Source: JANWHZ01 sp035758575
GTDB taxonomy: Bacteria > Patescibacteriota > Saccharimonadia > Saccharimonadales > UBA4665
NCBI GenBank assembly: GCA_035758575.1
Contig: DASTXH010000033.1
Coordinates: 1 to 54,445, forward strand
DNA length: 54,445 nt
Direction of reading: 5' to 3'
Part shown: one piece after another, positions 16,180-24,617 of the stretch
How the letters are laid out: each line of letters starts with the position of its first letter
Numbering within the stretch: position 1 is the stretch's first letter
Notes under the pieces: model-generated
Database searches by the model: none
What the model was told of the DNA's origin: nothing
Seen by the model: the letters and a program-made list of their open reading frames with translations, nothing else
Program-made: the position numbers and the translations under genes

Positions 16180-17433
16180 ATGAAAATGAGCGAACTGTTT
16201 ACCAAGACGACTAAGACTGTTCCTGCCGACGAAACCGCCAAGAATGCCCGGCTACTGATCCAGGCCGGCTTCATACACAAAGAAATGGCTGGCGTGTATG
16301 CCTATCTGCCATTGGGCTTGCGCGTCCTTGAAAACATCAAGGCAATTGTGCGCGAAGAAATGAATGCTATCGGCGGGCAGGAAATTATTATGACCAGCCT
16401 GCAGCGCCAGGAACTATGGGAAAAGACCGACCGTTGGGACGACGAAAAGGTGGATGTGTGGTTCAAATCCAAGCTGAAGAACGGCACGGAAGTGGGTTTT
16501 GGATGGTCGCACGAAGAGCAGATTACCAATATGATGAAAAATTATATTTCCAGCTACCGCGACCTGCCGGCAAACGTGTATCAGTTCCAGACCAAGCTCC
16601 GCAACGAGCTGCGTGCTAAGAGCGGCATTATGCGCGGCCGCGAATTTGTCATGAAAGATCTGTATTCGTACTCGCGCAGCGAGGAAGAACACCAGAAGTT
16701 CTACGATGCTGTCACGCAGGCGTATTTGCGTGTTTTTGAGCGCGTTGGCTTGGGTGATGTCACATTTGTGACCTTTGCCTCAGGTGGCGCCTTTACACAG
16801 TTTAGCCACGAGTTCCAAACGGTCAGCGATGCGGGTGAAGACACCATTTATCTTGATCGCGAACGTAAGTTGGCTGTAAATGATGAAGTATACACCGACG
16901 ACGTACTGGCCCAGTTGAAGTTGGAAAAATCGAAGCTGGAAAAAGTGCAGGCAGCCGAGGTTGGTAATATCTTTAGCTTCGGTGGCACGAAGAGTGAGCA
17001 GCTGGATCTGTATTTCACTGATGAAGACGGCACCGATAAGCCCGTTGTCCTAGGTTCATATGGCATAGGTATCACCCGGTTGATGGGTGTAGTGGTTGAA
17101 CACTTTTCTGATGATAAGGGCATCGTGTGGCCTGAGAACATTGCGCCAGCTCGGGTGCATCTCGTCCGGCTCGGCGAGGGAGCGGCTGCAGTAAAGCAGG
17201 CTGATGAGTTATATTCTGTATTGACAGCGGCGGGTATTTCTATATTATATGATAACCGTAACATGCGGCCCGGCGAGAAGTTTGCCGATGCTGACCTCAT
17301 AGGTATTCCGCATAGGGTTGTCGTAAGTGAAAAAACGGCGGCCGCGGAAACGTATGAGTATAAGGCGCGGACAAGTAATGATTCGCAGCAACTATCCAAG
17401 GCACAATTGTTGAAGCTGTTTGGCCGTGAGTAG
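16180..17433 (+). CDS. proS: prolyl-tRNA synthetase, short form without editing insertion
   Basis: Class II ligase charging tRNA-Pro, 417 residues. Motif 2 is RNELRAKSGIMRGREFVMKD and motif 3 is GSYGIGITRLMG; an anticodon-binding domain ends the protein. The roughly 180-residue INS editing domain of bacterial ProRS is replaced by about 45 residues (YTDDVL to AAEVGNIFSF), so post-transfer editing of Ala-tRNA-Pro should be missing. ATG 16180 has GAGGAG 7 nt upstream. The frame is open to 16039, but that part is the leader region read in another frame. Confidence 0.94.
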   Translation: MKMSELFTKTTKTVPADETAKNARLLIQAGFIHKEMAGVYAYLPLGLRVLENIKAIVREEMNAIGGQEIIMTSLQRQELWEKTDRWDDEKVDVWFKSKLKNGTEVGFGWSHEEQITNMMKNYISSYRDLPANVYQFQTKLRNELRAKSGIMRGREFVMKDLYSYSRSEEEHQKFYDAVTQAYLRVFERVGLGDVTFVTFASGGAFTQFSHEFQTVSDAGEDTIYLDRERKLAVNDEVYTDDVLAQLKLEKSKLEKVQAAEVGNIFSFGGTKSEQLDLYFTDEDGTDKPVVLGSYGIGITRLMGVVVEHFSDDKGIVWPENIAPARVHLVRLGEGAAAVKQADELYSVLTAAGISILYDNRNMRPGEKFADADLIGIPHRVVVSEKTAAAETYEYKARTSNDSQQLSKAQLLKLFGRE

Positions 17434-17486
17434 CCGTGCTGACAGGGCTGCGTATCAGGAAAGAATAAGCTAAAGGAGAGATGACC

Positions 17487-17954
17487 ATGTTGAAGAAATT
17501 GTTTCGGTTGACACAGGAAGGCGCAGACGAGCTGCGCGAGGAGTTGGAGCGGTTGATCGCTGAGCGCAGCGTTATTGCTGATCACATCAAGACTGCACGC
17601 GAATTCGGCGATCTTGCCGAGAATGCCGAGTATCAGTCTGCGCAGGCTGAGCAAGAAAAGAACGAGTTGCGCATCAGTGAGATCGAACATATCCTGCAGA
17701 ACGTGGAGATCATCAGGTCGTCCAACGGCGGCAGCAAGGTCGTGCAGCTGGGCGGTCGCGTCAAGCTGAAAAGCGCCGATGGTAAACACAAGGCCTTCCA
17801 GGTAGTGGGTACGGTTGAGGCTGACCCACTTGAGGGCAAAATATCTGACGAATCGCCTATCGGCAAATCGCTGTTGGGCAAGAAAGTCGGCGAGACCATC
17901 GAGATCAAGACGCCGACCGAAACGGCTATTTACGAGATCATCGAGATCGCCTAG
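17487..17954 (+). CDS. greA: transcription elongation factor GreA
   Basis: GreA, 155 residues, which rescues backtracked RNA polymerase by stimulating transcript cleavage. The N-terminal coiled coil has the tip motif AREFGDLAENAEYQSA with conserved acidic residues. The C-terminal FKBP-like domain has DESPIGKSLLGKKVGE. AAGGAG at 17473-17478 is 8 nt before this ATG but only 2 nt before the ATG at 17481, so I chose 17487. A strong terminator follows. Confidence 0.96.
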   Translation: MLKKLFRLTQEGADELREELERLIAERSVIADHIKTAREFGDLAENAEYQSAQAEQEKNELRISEIEHILQNVEIIRSSNGGSKVVQLGGRVKLKSADGKHKAFQVVGTVEADPLEGKISDESPIGKSLLGKKVGETIEIKTPTETAIYEIIEIA

Positions 17955-17981
17955 TACCCGTATATTCTTCCTTTAGCTAGC

Positions 17982-18018
17982 AAGCAGCGCCGACGTGTCA
18001 ACGGCGCTGCTTTCATTT
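17982..18018 (+). terminator. greA terminator
   Basis: An 11-bp stem (17982-17992 with 18002-18012; core GCAGCGCCG/CGGCGCTGC), 9-nt loop, then TTCATTT. Confidence 0.85.
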
Positions 18019-18022
18019 GTAC

Positions 18023-18052
18023 TTGATTACCGACCGCTGTTACCGATACACT
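18023..18052 (+). promoter_or_regulatory. lysS promoter, leaderless
   Basis: TTGATT (18023-18028), 18 nt, TACACT (18047-18052). The box ends 7 nt before the lysS ATG, so transcription should start at the start codon; no Shine-Dalgarno fits. Unlike proS, serS and glyS there is no leader ORF. Confidence 0.75.
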
Positions 18053-18059
18053 GGTAGCC

Positions 18060-19589
18060 ATGGCAACACTAAAAGAACTCCGTGACGAGCGGCTGCGCAA
18101 GCTCGAGGCTCTGAAACAACTAGGTATCAACCCCTATCCGGCACATGCTGAGCGGTCGCACACGCTTGGCGAGATTACCAGTCAATTCGACGCCTTGCGG
18201 GGCATGGAAGTGTCGGTGGTAGGCCGTGTGCTGGCCATTCGCAAATTCGGTAAAATCGCCTTTGTGGTCGTGAAAGACGCTACCGGGCAGCTGCAACTGT
18301 TCTTGAAGTCAGATGTGGTTGCGCCGCTGGACGCTGGCAAGGGGAGCGTAGGTTTTGAACAATTGCCGTTGCTGGATGTCGGCGACTTTATAGAGGCGCG
18401 CGGCCCAGTTATTAAGACACAAACCGGTGAAGTATCCGTAGAGGTGCATCAGATGCGTTTGCTGGTAAAGACGCTGCGCCAAATGCCTACGTCGCACGAT
18501 GGTTTTTCCAACAAAGAGGAGCGTTTGCGACGCCGCTATGTTGATATGAATGTGAACCGCGAGGTGTACGACCGCTTCGTGCGCCGCAGTAAGTTCTGGC
18601 AAGCTACCCGCCAGTATTTGATAGATCATGGCTTCATAGAGATAAACGTGCCGGTGCTAGAACACACCACCGGCGGTGCCGACGCCAACCCGTTTATGAC
18701 GCATATGGATGCCTTGGGGCAGGATTTCTACTTGCGTATCTCGCACGAACTGCCATTAAAACGGCTGTTGGGCGCCGGCTACGAAAAGGTGTTCGACATC
18801 GGCCCGCGCTTTAGGAACGAAAATTATTCAGACGAGCATTTGCCTGAGCATGTAGCCATGGAGTGGTACTGGGCGTACGCCGACTGGCGCGATGGTATGC
18901 GGTTTATGACCGATATGTACCGCTATGTCATTAAGGAGACGTTCGGCACGCTGCAATTTACCATCAACGGTATGACGGTAGACCTGGAAAAGCCGTGGGA
19001 AGAGTGGGATTACGCTGAGACGATCAAAAAGCGCTACGGCATTGACGTATACAACTGCACCTTGGACGAGGTAAAGAAGGCGCTGACCGACAACAAGCTG
19101 GAGGTCGAAAAGACCGAGAACAAGTCGCGCGGTATCGACAAGCTATGGAAGAATATCCGCAAAGATGTCGCGGGGCCGGTGTGGCTCATCAATACACCGC
19201 TGTTTATCAGCCCCTTGGCTAAGAAGAATCCAGATAACGAAGATACGGTACAGCGCTTCCAGCCGGTTATTGCCGGCTCAGAGCTGGGCAACGGTTTTTC
19301 GGAGTTGAATGATCCACTGGACCAGTTGAATAGGTTCATAGAACAGCAGTATATGCGCGACGCCGGCGACGACGAGGCAATGATGCTGGATATCGACTTC
19401 GTAGAAATGTTGGAGTATGGTATGCCACCGGCCTGCGGTTGGGGCTACAGTGAGCGTGTATTTTGGGTGCTGGAAGGCGTGACCGCCCGTGAGGGTGTGC
19501 CATTCCCGCAGCTGCGCCAGGATGTAGACGACACCACCAAATCGGTGTACCCAGAGGTGTACGCTCGCGGCAAAAAGGCCAAAGAGTAG
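18060..19589 (+). CDS. lysS: lysyl-tRNA synthetase (class II) with variant motif 3
   Basis: Class IIb synthetase, 509 residues. The N-terminal helical segment and OB-fold anticodon domain span about 1-165. The catalytic core has motif 2 IGPRFRNENYSDEHLPEH and the AYADW segment. Motif 3, usually GLGIGIDRL, reads GWGYSERVF here: one residue shorter, with the Asp-Arg pair changed to Glu-Arg. GMPPACG and FPQLRQ on either side match LysRS. LysRS remains the best call, though the motif 3 change leaves some doubt about activity or specificity. Confidence 0.85.
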   Translation: MATLKELRDERLRKLEALKQLGINPYPAHAERSHTLGEITSQFDALRGMEVSVVGRVLAIRKFGKIAFVVVKDATGQLQLFLKSDVVAPLDAGKGSVGFEQLPLLDVGDFIEARGPVIKTQTGEVSVEVHQMRLLVKTLRQMPTSHDGFSNKEERLRRRYVDMNVNREVYDRFVRRSKFWQATRQYLIDHGFIEINVPVLEHTTGGADANPFMTHMDALGQDFYLRISHELPLKRLLGAGYEKVFDIGPRFRNENYSDEHLPEHVAMEWYWAYADWRDGMRFMTDMYRYVIKETFGTLQFTINGMTVDLEKPWEEWDYAETIKKRYGIDVYNCTLDEVKKALTDNKLEVEKTENKSRGIDKLWKNIRKDVAGPVWLINTPLFISPLAKKNPDNEDTVQRFQPVIAGSELGNGFSELNDPLDQLNRFIEQQYMRDAGDDEAMMLDIDFVEMLEYGMPPACGWGYSERVFWVLEGVTAREGVPFPQLRQDVDDTTKSVYPEVYARGKKAKE

Positions 19590-19599
19590 TTTTCTGCAC

Positions 19600-19983
19600 A
19601 TGGTACACGTGACCGACCAGCAGTTCCAGCAGCTTATCGACGACGCTATGGGCACGCTGCCAGCTCAGCACATGGCACGCCTGCAGAATGTGGCTATACT
19701 GTACGCCGAAGAACCGTCACCCGAGCAACGCAAAACGCTGCAGCTACGGCACGACCAAACGTTGTTCGGCTTGTACGAAGGCGTGCCGTTGCCGCAGCGG
19801 CAGGGGATGACACGTGTATTGCCGGACAAAATAACGCTGTTCAAGCTGCCGCTGTGCGCCAGCGTAGACACCGAAGCAGCGTTGCGTGAGCAAATCCGCC
19901 ATACCCTGTGGCACGAAGTTGCCCACTATTTCGGCCTTGATCACGACCGCATTCATGAGCTAGAGCGTCCAGACACTGTCTAA
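19600..19983 (+). CDS. small zincin-like metallopeptidase
   Basis: 127-residue protein with HEVAHYFGLDHDRIHELE: zinc-binding HExxH at residues 105-109 and a downstream Asp/His as likely third ligand. Length and motif match the small zincin-like family PF06262 found in actinobacteria and CPR. No signal peptide, so it is cytoplasmic. Substrate unknown. It starts 10 nt after lysS and is likely co-transcribed. Confidence 0.85.
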   Translation: MVHVTDQQFQQLIDDAMGTLPAQHMARLQNVAILYAEEPSPEQRKTLQLRHDQTLFGLYEGVPLPQRQGMTRVLPDKITLFKLPLCASVDTEAALREQIRHTLWHEVAHYFGLDHDRIHELERPDTV

Positions 19984-20023
19984 AGTCTTGTGTGTGGCCC
20001 ACCAATGGCGATAGTATAAAAGC

Positions 20024-20602
20024 ATGGAAGAACCAATAACCCTGGCCGTGCTTGCCGGTACTACCCGCGAGCGGCGCGAATCTATCAAGGCCGCACACTA
20101 CATTGCCGACCGGGCTCGGCAGCTGCCCGGCGTGGAGGTGGTTTTTGTTGACCCGAAGGATTTTAGTTTTCCGGGGGACGGCAACGACCCAGAGGGCAAA
20201 GACCCCCGCTACAGCGCAATTACGCAAAAAGCGGATGCATTTTTTATTGTAACGCCGGAATATAACCACAGTTTTCCAGGCTCACTAAAACGCATGTTGG
20301 ACAGCGAACTACAGACGTATAACCATAAACCGGTCGCTTTGGCTGGTTGCAGCAACGGCGGCTGGGGCGGCGTGCGCGCTGTGGAGTCGTTAGTGCCTGC
20401 CATACGCGAAACTGGGCTGGTGGTGCTGTCGTGGGATGTATATTTTCCGCGGGTGCAGGATATTTTTGACGAATCTGGGGTGATAAAACCAGAATACGCC
20501 GATAGGTACCAAAAGAATTTGGATAAGTTGTTTGGTGAGCTGCTATGGATGGCGCGGTTGCTTAAGGGGGGTCGGGCGCAGCTGGCCCGCACGGAAGGGT
20601 AG
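20024..20602 (+). CDS. NAD(P)H-dependent FMN reductase-like flavoprotein
   Basis: 192-residue flavodoxin-like protein (PF03358). The N-terminal phosphate-binding loop has AGTTRERRES. The signature TPEYNHSFPGSLKRMLD, which contacts FMN and the dimer interface, is at about 78-94, and GCSNGGWGG follows. It probably reduces flavins or quinones. The ATG has TATAAA (20015-20020) or GATAGT (20010-20015) immediately upstream, so a leaderless message is likely, though the -10 cannot be fixed. DUF427 follows 5 nt after its stop. Confidence 0.88.
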   Translation: MEEPITLAVLAGTTRERRESIKAAHYIADRARQLPGVEVVFVDPKDFSFPGDGNDPEGKDPRYSAITQKADAFFIVTPEYNHSFPGSLKRMLDSELQTYNHKPVALAGCSNGGWGGVRAVESLVPAIRETGLVVLSWDVYFPRVQDIFDESGVIKPEYADRYQKNLDKLFGELLWMARLLKGGRAQLARTEG

Positions 20603-20607
20603 GGCAT

Positions 20608-20910
20608 ATGAAAGCAGTATGGCATGACATAGTAGTGGCCGAGGCACCAAAAAACCAGCTGATTTACATCGAACAAAATTGGTACTTTCCACCGGCAAGT
20701 GTACGGCAGGAGTTTTTGCGAAGAAGCGACACGCCGTATACCTGCCCCTGGAAGGGTGTGTGCCAGTATTTCGATGTGGGCAAGGGTGGCGAGTGGAGCA
20801 AAGACAATGCCTGGTGTTATCCAAGCCCGAAACCATCGGCCCTTGAGATCGTGAAGAAAGATTTTTCGGGCTACATTGCATTCTGGCGCGAGGTGGCAGT
20901 GGTAGAGTAG
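20608..20910 (+). CDS. DUF427 domain protein
   Basis: A 100-residue protein of the DUF427 family (PF04248): YIEQNWYFPPASV, TPYTCPWKGVCQYFDV and DNAWCYPSPKP are characteristic. The family has a small beta fold and unknown biochemical function. GGAAGGG precedes the ATG. It is paired with the flavin reductase upstream, and a convergent terminator follows. Confidence 0.88.
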   Translation: MKAVWHDIVVAEAPKNQLIYIEQNWYFPPASVRQEFLRRSDTPYTCPWKGVCQYFDVGKGGEWSKDNAWCYPSPKPSALEIVKKDFSGYIAFWREVAVVE

Positions 20911-20925
20911 CCTGGCCGATACGCA

Positions 20926-20958
20926 AAAACCGGTCGCATATCGGCCGGTTTTGTTTTT
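20926..20958. terminator. bidirectional terminator (DUF427 / LPNTG protein)
   Basis: AAAACCGG (20926-20933) pairs with CCGGTTTT (20945-20952), followed by GTTTTT. An alternative pairing, GGCCGATA with TATCGGCC, overlaps the same segment. Confidence 0.8.
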
Positions 20959-20974
20959 GAGAGACTTCTGGCTG

Positions 20975-21904
20975 CTAATGGTTAGAGCGGCGCTTAAGGC
21001 GCAGGACGTATGCTGTGTAACCAAGCACGGCGGTGCCAGCGGCTACGATACCTACGGTGCTGCCAGCACCCGTGTTGGGTAGCTGGGCGGGCGGCGTAGG
21101 TGTGGGGGTTGGCGTGGTGCTGAATGTAACGTCAGCGGCGCAGGCGCTGCTAGCAGCCATCTTGTCTACGCCATTGACGTTGAAGTGGGCGGTAGCCACG
21201 ATGTGGTACTTGCCGTCGGCACCGTAGGTATGTGTTTGGCTGACGGGGTTGGCGCCGGTAAAAGGCGTGGTGCTATCGTTCCAGTCGATGACAACGTTGG
21301 TAAACGTCGCACCGTTGATAGCCTGCTTGTCAAAGCCGCTGATAGTAACGGTGCGGTTGGCGCCTTGGGTGACACTTAGGAGTGTACAGGCAAAGCTCGG
21401 CACACGTATTTTCACGACAACCGTAGAACAACCCGACTGAGCATTGTCTTTGGCGATGCTGTTGCCAGTGTAGCAAGCCTGGTTGGCGATGACATCACCG
21501 TCGGTGCTGTCGGTAACTTTTACCTGGTATTGCTTGGTGACTTTGTCGCCGGGTACGATAGTACCGATATTTTCCGTAATGGTTCGCTGTGAGGGACTAC
21601 TGACGAGTTCCACGCCGCTCGGCAACGTGTCGGTCATGACCGTGTAAGCCATGTCGTTGTTGTGGTTGTCTGCCGGCGAGGCAATGTTGCTGACCGTAAC
21701 GGTGTACAACAGCGTATCGCCGGGGGAAACGGTCAGGGCACTGTCCGCGCTGGTAGCGCTGCTGGTTTGGCTGTTGGTGGTTATGTCCTGAACAGTTTTG
21801 GTTATTTGGCCGTGCGGGTGCCAGGCAAATGCTGTGCCGCTCACACAAAGGGCAGTAATCGTACCCATCAGGCCGCTTGCTGCTATGAGGTGCAGTCGTT
21901 TCAT
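20975..21904 (-). CDS. LPNTG-anchored surface protein with DUF11-like and PKD-like domains
   Basis: 309 residues. The signal peptide ends near GTAFA|WHP (residue 27). A DUF11-like beta-sandwich spans about 35-170 (LTVSPGDTLLYTVTVSNIA, DTLPSGVELV). A PKD-like domain spans about 178-260 (VIDWNDS, HTYGADGKYHI). Then come a TPTPTPTPP linker, LPNTG at 275-279, a hydrophobic span and RLKRRSNH. That end is a classic sortase sorting signal, though no sortase lies in the window. The ATG has TAAGGAGAG upstream. Cys pairs suggest disulfides outside the cell. A role in surface display or host contact is inferred. Confidence 0.85.
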   Translation of the reverse strand: MKRLHLIAASGLMGTITALCVSGTAFAWHPHGQITKTVQDITTNSQTSSATSADSALTVSPGDTLLYTVTVSNIASPADNHNNDMAYTVMTDTLPSGVELVSSPSQRTITENIGTIVPGDKVTKQYQVKVTDSTDGDVIANQACYTGNSIAKDNAQSGCSTVVVKIRVPSFACTLLSVTQGANRTVTISGFDKQAINGATFTNVVIDWNDSTTPFTGANPVSQTHTYGADGKYHIVATAHFNVNGVDKMAASSACAADVTFSTTPTPTPTPPAQLPNTGAGSTVGIVAAGTAVLGYTAYVLRLKRRSNH

Positions 21905-21951
21905 AAACTCTCCTTACCTTGTCGGAAGTCTCTCCTCTTCCTGTAAGGTGT

Positions 21952-21979
21952 ATATTACCATTTTTTCAGCTATTGTCAA
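21952..21979 (-). promoter_or_regulatory. promoter of the LPNTG protein
   Basis: On the minus strand TTGACA (21979-21974), 16-nt spacer, TAATAT (21957-21952). A leader of about 40 nt holds a good Shine-Dalgarno, so this exported protein uses a conventional start rather than a leaderless one. Confidence 0.7.
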
Positions 21980-22053
21980 CTAAAACCGCCTCTGTTGTCA
22001 TTTTGTGACTGGTGGTATATTAGTGGGCTGTTTACGTATCTTAATAGTAAGCG

Positions 22054-22062
22054 TGGTATACT
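22054..22062 (+). promoter_or_regulatory. extended -10 for the 22090 gene
   Basis: TGG-TATACT. The predicted start near 22069 gives a 20-nt leader. CACTC-TG-GAGTG (22081-22092) is an inverted repeat that overlaps the GTG start. Confidence 0.6.
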
Positions 22063-22089
22063 AGAGCAGATAAAAGAGTACACTCTGGA

Positions 22090-22899
22090 GTGACACGATT
22101 TCTCAGTTTTGTGATCCTCTTGCTTCACTTGCTGTCTGACGTTCGGCGGCGTGCGGCTTTAGCGACAACTGCAACCATAGTGACGGTGTTTGCCACCGTA
22201 GCGGTGGTAGGTACTATAGCGACCAGCGCCAGCGCTGCGCCCCACGGCGCATCACAGCCGGCCACCACGCACGTTGCACAGCCAGAGCCGCGGGCAGTGG
22301 CGGCAATGCCACTTACTTCCCGCCAGCAGTCTCGGTTGCCGGCGCTTCGTGCGGCTACGGTGCCGAAGCCAGCCGATGGTGTCGTAGTACCGCCTGCGGC
22401 TGCGGCCGGCCCAGTATCGCCGGTTGGCAGCGCCTCATCTGCCGCTACCGCGCAGAATACTACGTCCTCACAGGTGTCGGGCGCCGTCGTCCAGCCCATG
22501 GCGCCAGAGGTGCAGCTAGCTGCTGGCCAAACGCAGTGCCAGCAGGGACAATGGACGTTTACGGTGCCGAGCGCCTCGGTGAGTTTGCCTAAGCCCGCGG
22601 CTAGCGATGGCGCGCTCGGCTGGTATTGGGAAACTCGTGTAGATAACGGCACAGCGCCAAGCCAGCCGCCGGTCAGCAGTGCGCCCAGCAGCCAACCATT
22701 CCATGCTGGCGATACGTCAGTGCCGTTTGCTCCGGCTACATCGGGCCAGCCTTTGCTATCGGCGCCTGTCGGCGCGACGTATAGCTATAGCATCCGGCTA
22801 CATATTACGGCGCCATTCGATGCGGCGTCGGACTGGGTGAGTGTGTTGGCTAATACTGCCGCATGCCCCGGCGCCTCAACTCCACCACAGCAACAGTAA
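22090..22899 (+). CDS. secreted Ala/Pro/Ser-rich protein, unknown function
   Basis: 269 residues from a GTG start. GTG at 22111 is also possible; no clean Shine-Dalgarno settles it. A basic N-terminus and hydrophobic stretch (about 23-48) end at SASA|APHG, a likely signal peptidase I site. The rest is low-complexity Ala/Pro/Ser/Val/Gln, with three Cys and an ordered part at about 150-260 that contains Trp and Tyr (GWYWETRV, YSYSIRLHI). There is no anchor motif. It is transcribed divergently from the LPNTG protein, so the two may serve the same surface. Function unknown. Confidence 0.7.
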   Translation: MTRFLSFVILLLHLLSDVRRRAALATTATIVTVFATVAVVGTIATSASAAPHGASQPATTHVAQPEPRAVAAMPLTSRQQSRLPALRAATVPKPADGVVVPPAAAAGPVSPVGSASSAATAQNTTSSQVSGAVVQPMAPEVQLAAGQTQCQQGQWTFTVPSASVSLPKPAASDGALGWYWETRVDNGTAPSQPPVSSAPSSQPFHAGDTSVPFAPATSGQPLLSAPVGATYSYSIRLHITAPFDAASDWVSVLANTAACPGASTPPQQQ

Positions 22900-22902
22900 T
22901 CG

Positions 22903-24561
22903 CTATTGCCTGGGCGACGCCACGATGGCCACTTCTTCGCCGCCGAGATGCTTGGCCACGTAGCTGTCGTGGCTGATATAGAGCAGGGCACCATGGTATG
23001 TAGCTAGGGCAGCTTCTAGCTCTTCGATTGAGGGAAGATCAAGATGGTTGGTCGGTTCGTCCAGAATGATCAGGTTGGGGTCGTTGGCGAACAATTTTAT
23101 AAGTTGCAACCGGGCTTTTTGGCCGCCTGAAAGGTTGCGCACCGGCTGATCGCGGTCACCGTAGGGGTCGAATAGATAGTCGGATAACAGCTGCATGATG
23201 CGCTCGCTGTTGACCTGCAGGTCATAGAGCTGGTAAATATGCTCGATAGCGCCGGCCAGGGTCATATCCAGCAGGGTGTCGGCCACCTCTTGGTCGTAGG
23301 CGTTGATACGCAATTTGGTGTCAGTGGTGATGGTGCCATGCAGCAAGGTAGCAGGGCGTGTACCGTTGGCTACGTCGGTAATGGCACGGATGAGTGTGGT
23401 TTTTCCCACGCCGTTGCGACCCACCAGGCGGGTGCGGTCGCCCGTTAGAACCCGTTTGGTGAGCGGCTCGAAGAGCGGCCTCCCGTTGTATCCGACTGTT
23501 ACGTTTTCCAACACCAGCAGCTCGCGCTGACGTTCGGCGTGTGAACCGTGGCGGATGCGGATGGTGCGGGCTTTGTGCTTTTGGTAACTATCGGCAATGG
23601 TGGGCTTCAGGTCGGTTACCGACTCTTGGTCGATCCAGAAGCTGGGACGCTCCAGCGCTGTCAGCTCGGCCATTTCCTTGAGCAGGCGCGTTTCCATCAC
23701 TACGAACGGGTTCTTCTTGTCGGCTGTGCCCGTCCAAGAGCTCTTTTTGCTACGGGCGTACTGGATTTGTTTTTTGATATTGGCAATCCGGCGCTGTGTA
23801 GTTTCGTACTCGTTTAGGTCGCTGGAGGTGCGTGCGGCGTTTTGGCGCAAATAATCGTCGTAATTGCCCGGGAAGTTGTAAGCGGCCTGGTCTTTTATCT
23901 CGATGATGCGTGATGCAACCTGTAGCAGATCGCGGTCGTGGGTGATGGCCACTACGGCGTATTTGACCGACTTGTACCAGTCTATAAACGCCGCTTTGGC
24001 TACGTAATCCATGTGGTTGGTGGGTTCATCAATCAGCGCCAGATCTGCGGATGAGTGTTCTATGCGCACTAGCTCTACCAGGCGTTTCTGGCCGCCCGAT
24101 AAACCGCGCATAGGCATGTCGGCAGGCAGTTGGTAGTCGGTCAGCGACTGTCGTACGCGGTCTTCCACGGTGTGGTAGTCTAGCTGCGTAAACCGCTCCA
24201 GCGCCTCGCTGTATTGCTCAATCTTGCGCATGTTGTCGCCCATAGTCTCGGGGTAAGTGTCGATAACATGCTGCAAGTGTGCATACTCGGGCAGGTTTGC
24301 CAGCACATACGCCACTACGGTCTGATCACCCAGGTCGTGGTGCTCCTGACGGGTGGCCACCATGCGCAGCCCCTGCCGGGTGATAACATCACCCGCAAAG
24401 TCGGTATCTTCGCCGGTGAGCATACGGAACAGTGTGGTTTTGCCCACGCCATTGCGCCCGATGATGGCTACTTTTTCGCCAGCCTCTACTGACAGCTTGA
24501 GCCCATGAAACAACTCTTTGTTGCCCATGCTTTTTTGTTCAATATCTACGGTAAGTAACAT
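22903..24561 (-). CDS. ABC-F family ATPase
   Basis: Soluble tandem ABC protein of 552 residues without membrane segments. The first nucleotide domain has Walker A GRNGVGKTT (35-43), an LSGGQK signature and DEPTNHMDY. A long charged linker follows. The second has GRNGVGKTT, LSGGQKARLQL and DEPTNHLDLPS. The DEPTNH boxes and the linker mark ABC-F translation factors (EttA/Uup/YfmR or ribosome-protection types) that act at the ribosomal E site; the subtype cannot be set from sequence alone. The ATG at 24561 has AAGGA 7 nt upstream and is preferred to the TTG at 24567. Its mRNA leader carries an AUG-UAA start-stop. Confidence 0.92.
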   Translation of the reverse strand: MLLTVDIEQKSMGNKELFHGLKLSVEAGEKVAIIGRNGVGKTTLFRMLTGEDTDFAGDVITRQGLRMVATRQEHHDLGDQTVVAYVLANLPEYAHLQHVIDTYPETMGDNMRKIEQYSEALERFTQLDYHTVEDRVRQSLTDYQLPADMPMRGLSGGQKRLVELVRIEHSSADLALIDEPTNHMDYVAKAAFIDWYKSVKYAVVAITHDRDLLQVASRIIEIKDQAAYNFPGNYDDYLRQNAARTSSDLNEYETTQRRIANIKKQIQYARSKKSSWTGTADKKNPFVVMETRLLKEMAELTALERPSFWIDQESVTDLKPTIADSYQKHKARTIRIRHGSHAERQRELLVLENVTVGYNGRPLFEPLTKRVLTGDRTRLVGRNGVGKTTLIRAITDVANGTRPATLLHGTITTDTKLRINAYDQEVADTLLDMTLAGAIEHIYQLYDLQVNSERIMQLLSDYLFDPYGDRDQPVRNLSGGQKARLQLIKLFANDPNLIILDEPTNHLDLPSIEELEAALATYHGALLYISHDSYVAKHLGGEEVAIVASPRQ

Positions 24562-24617
24562 AGCCAATCCTTGTTTATTTATAAAGATGAGAGGTGGGAC
24601 GGGCTTACATGATGCTA

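Noticed and set aside
19598..19616. parS-like sequence around CACGTG near 19604
   Set aside because: Only about 11 of 16 positions match the consensus, and it lies in coding sequence far from parAB.
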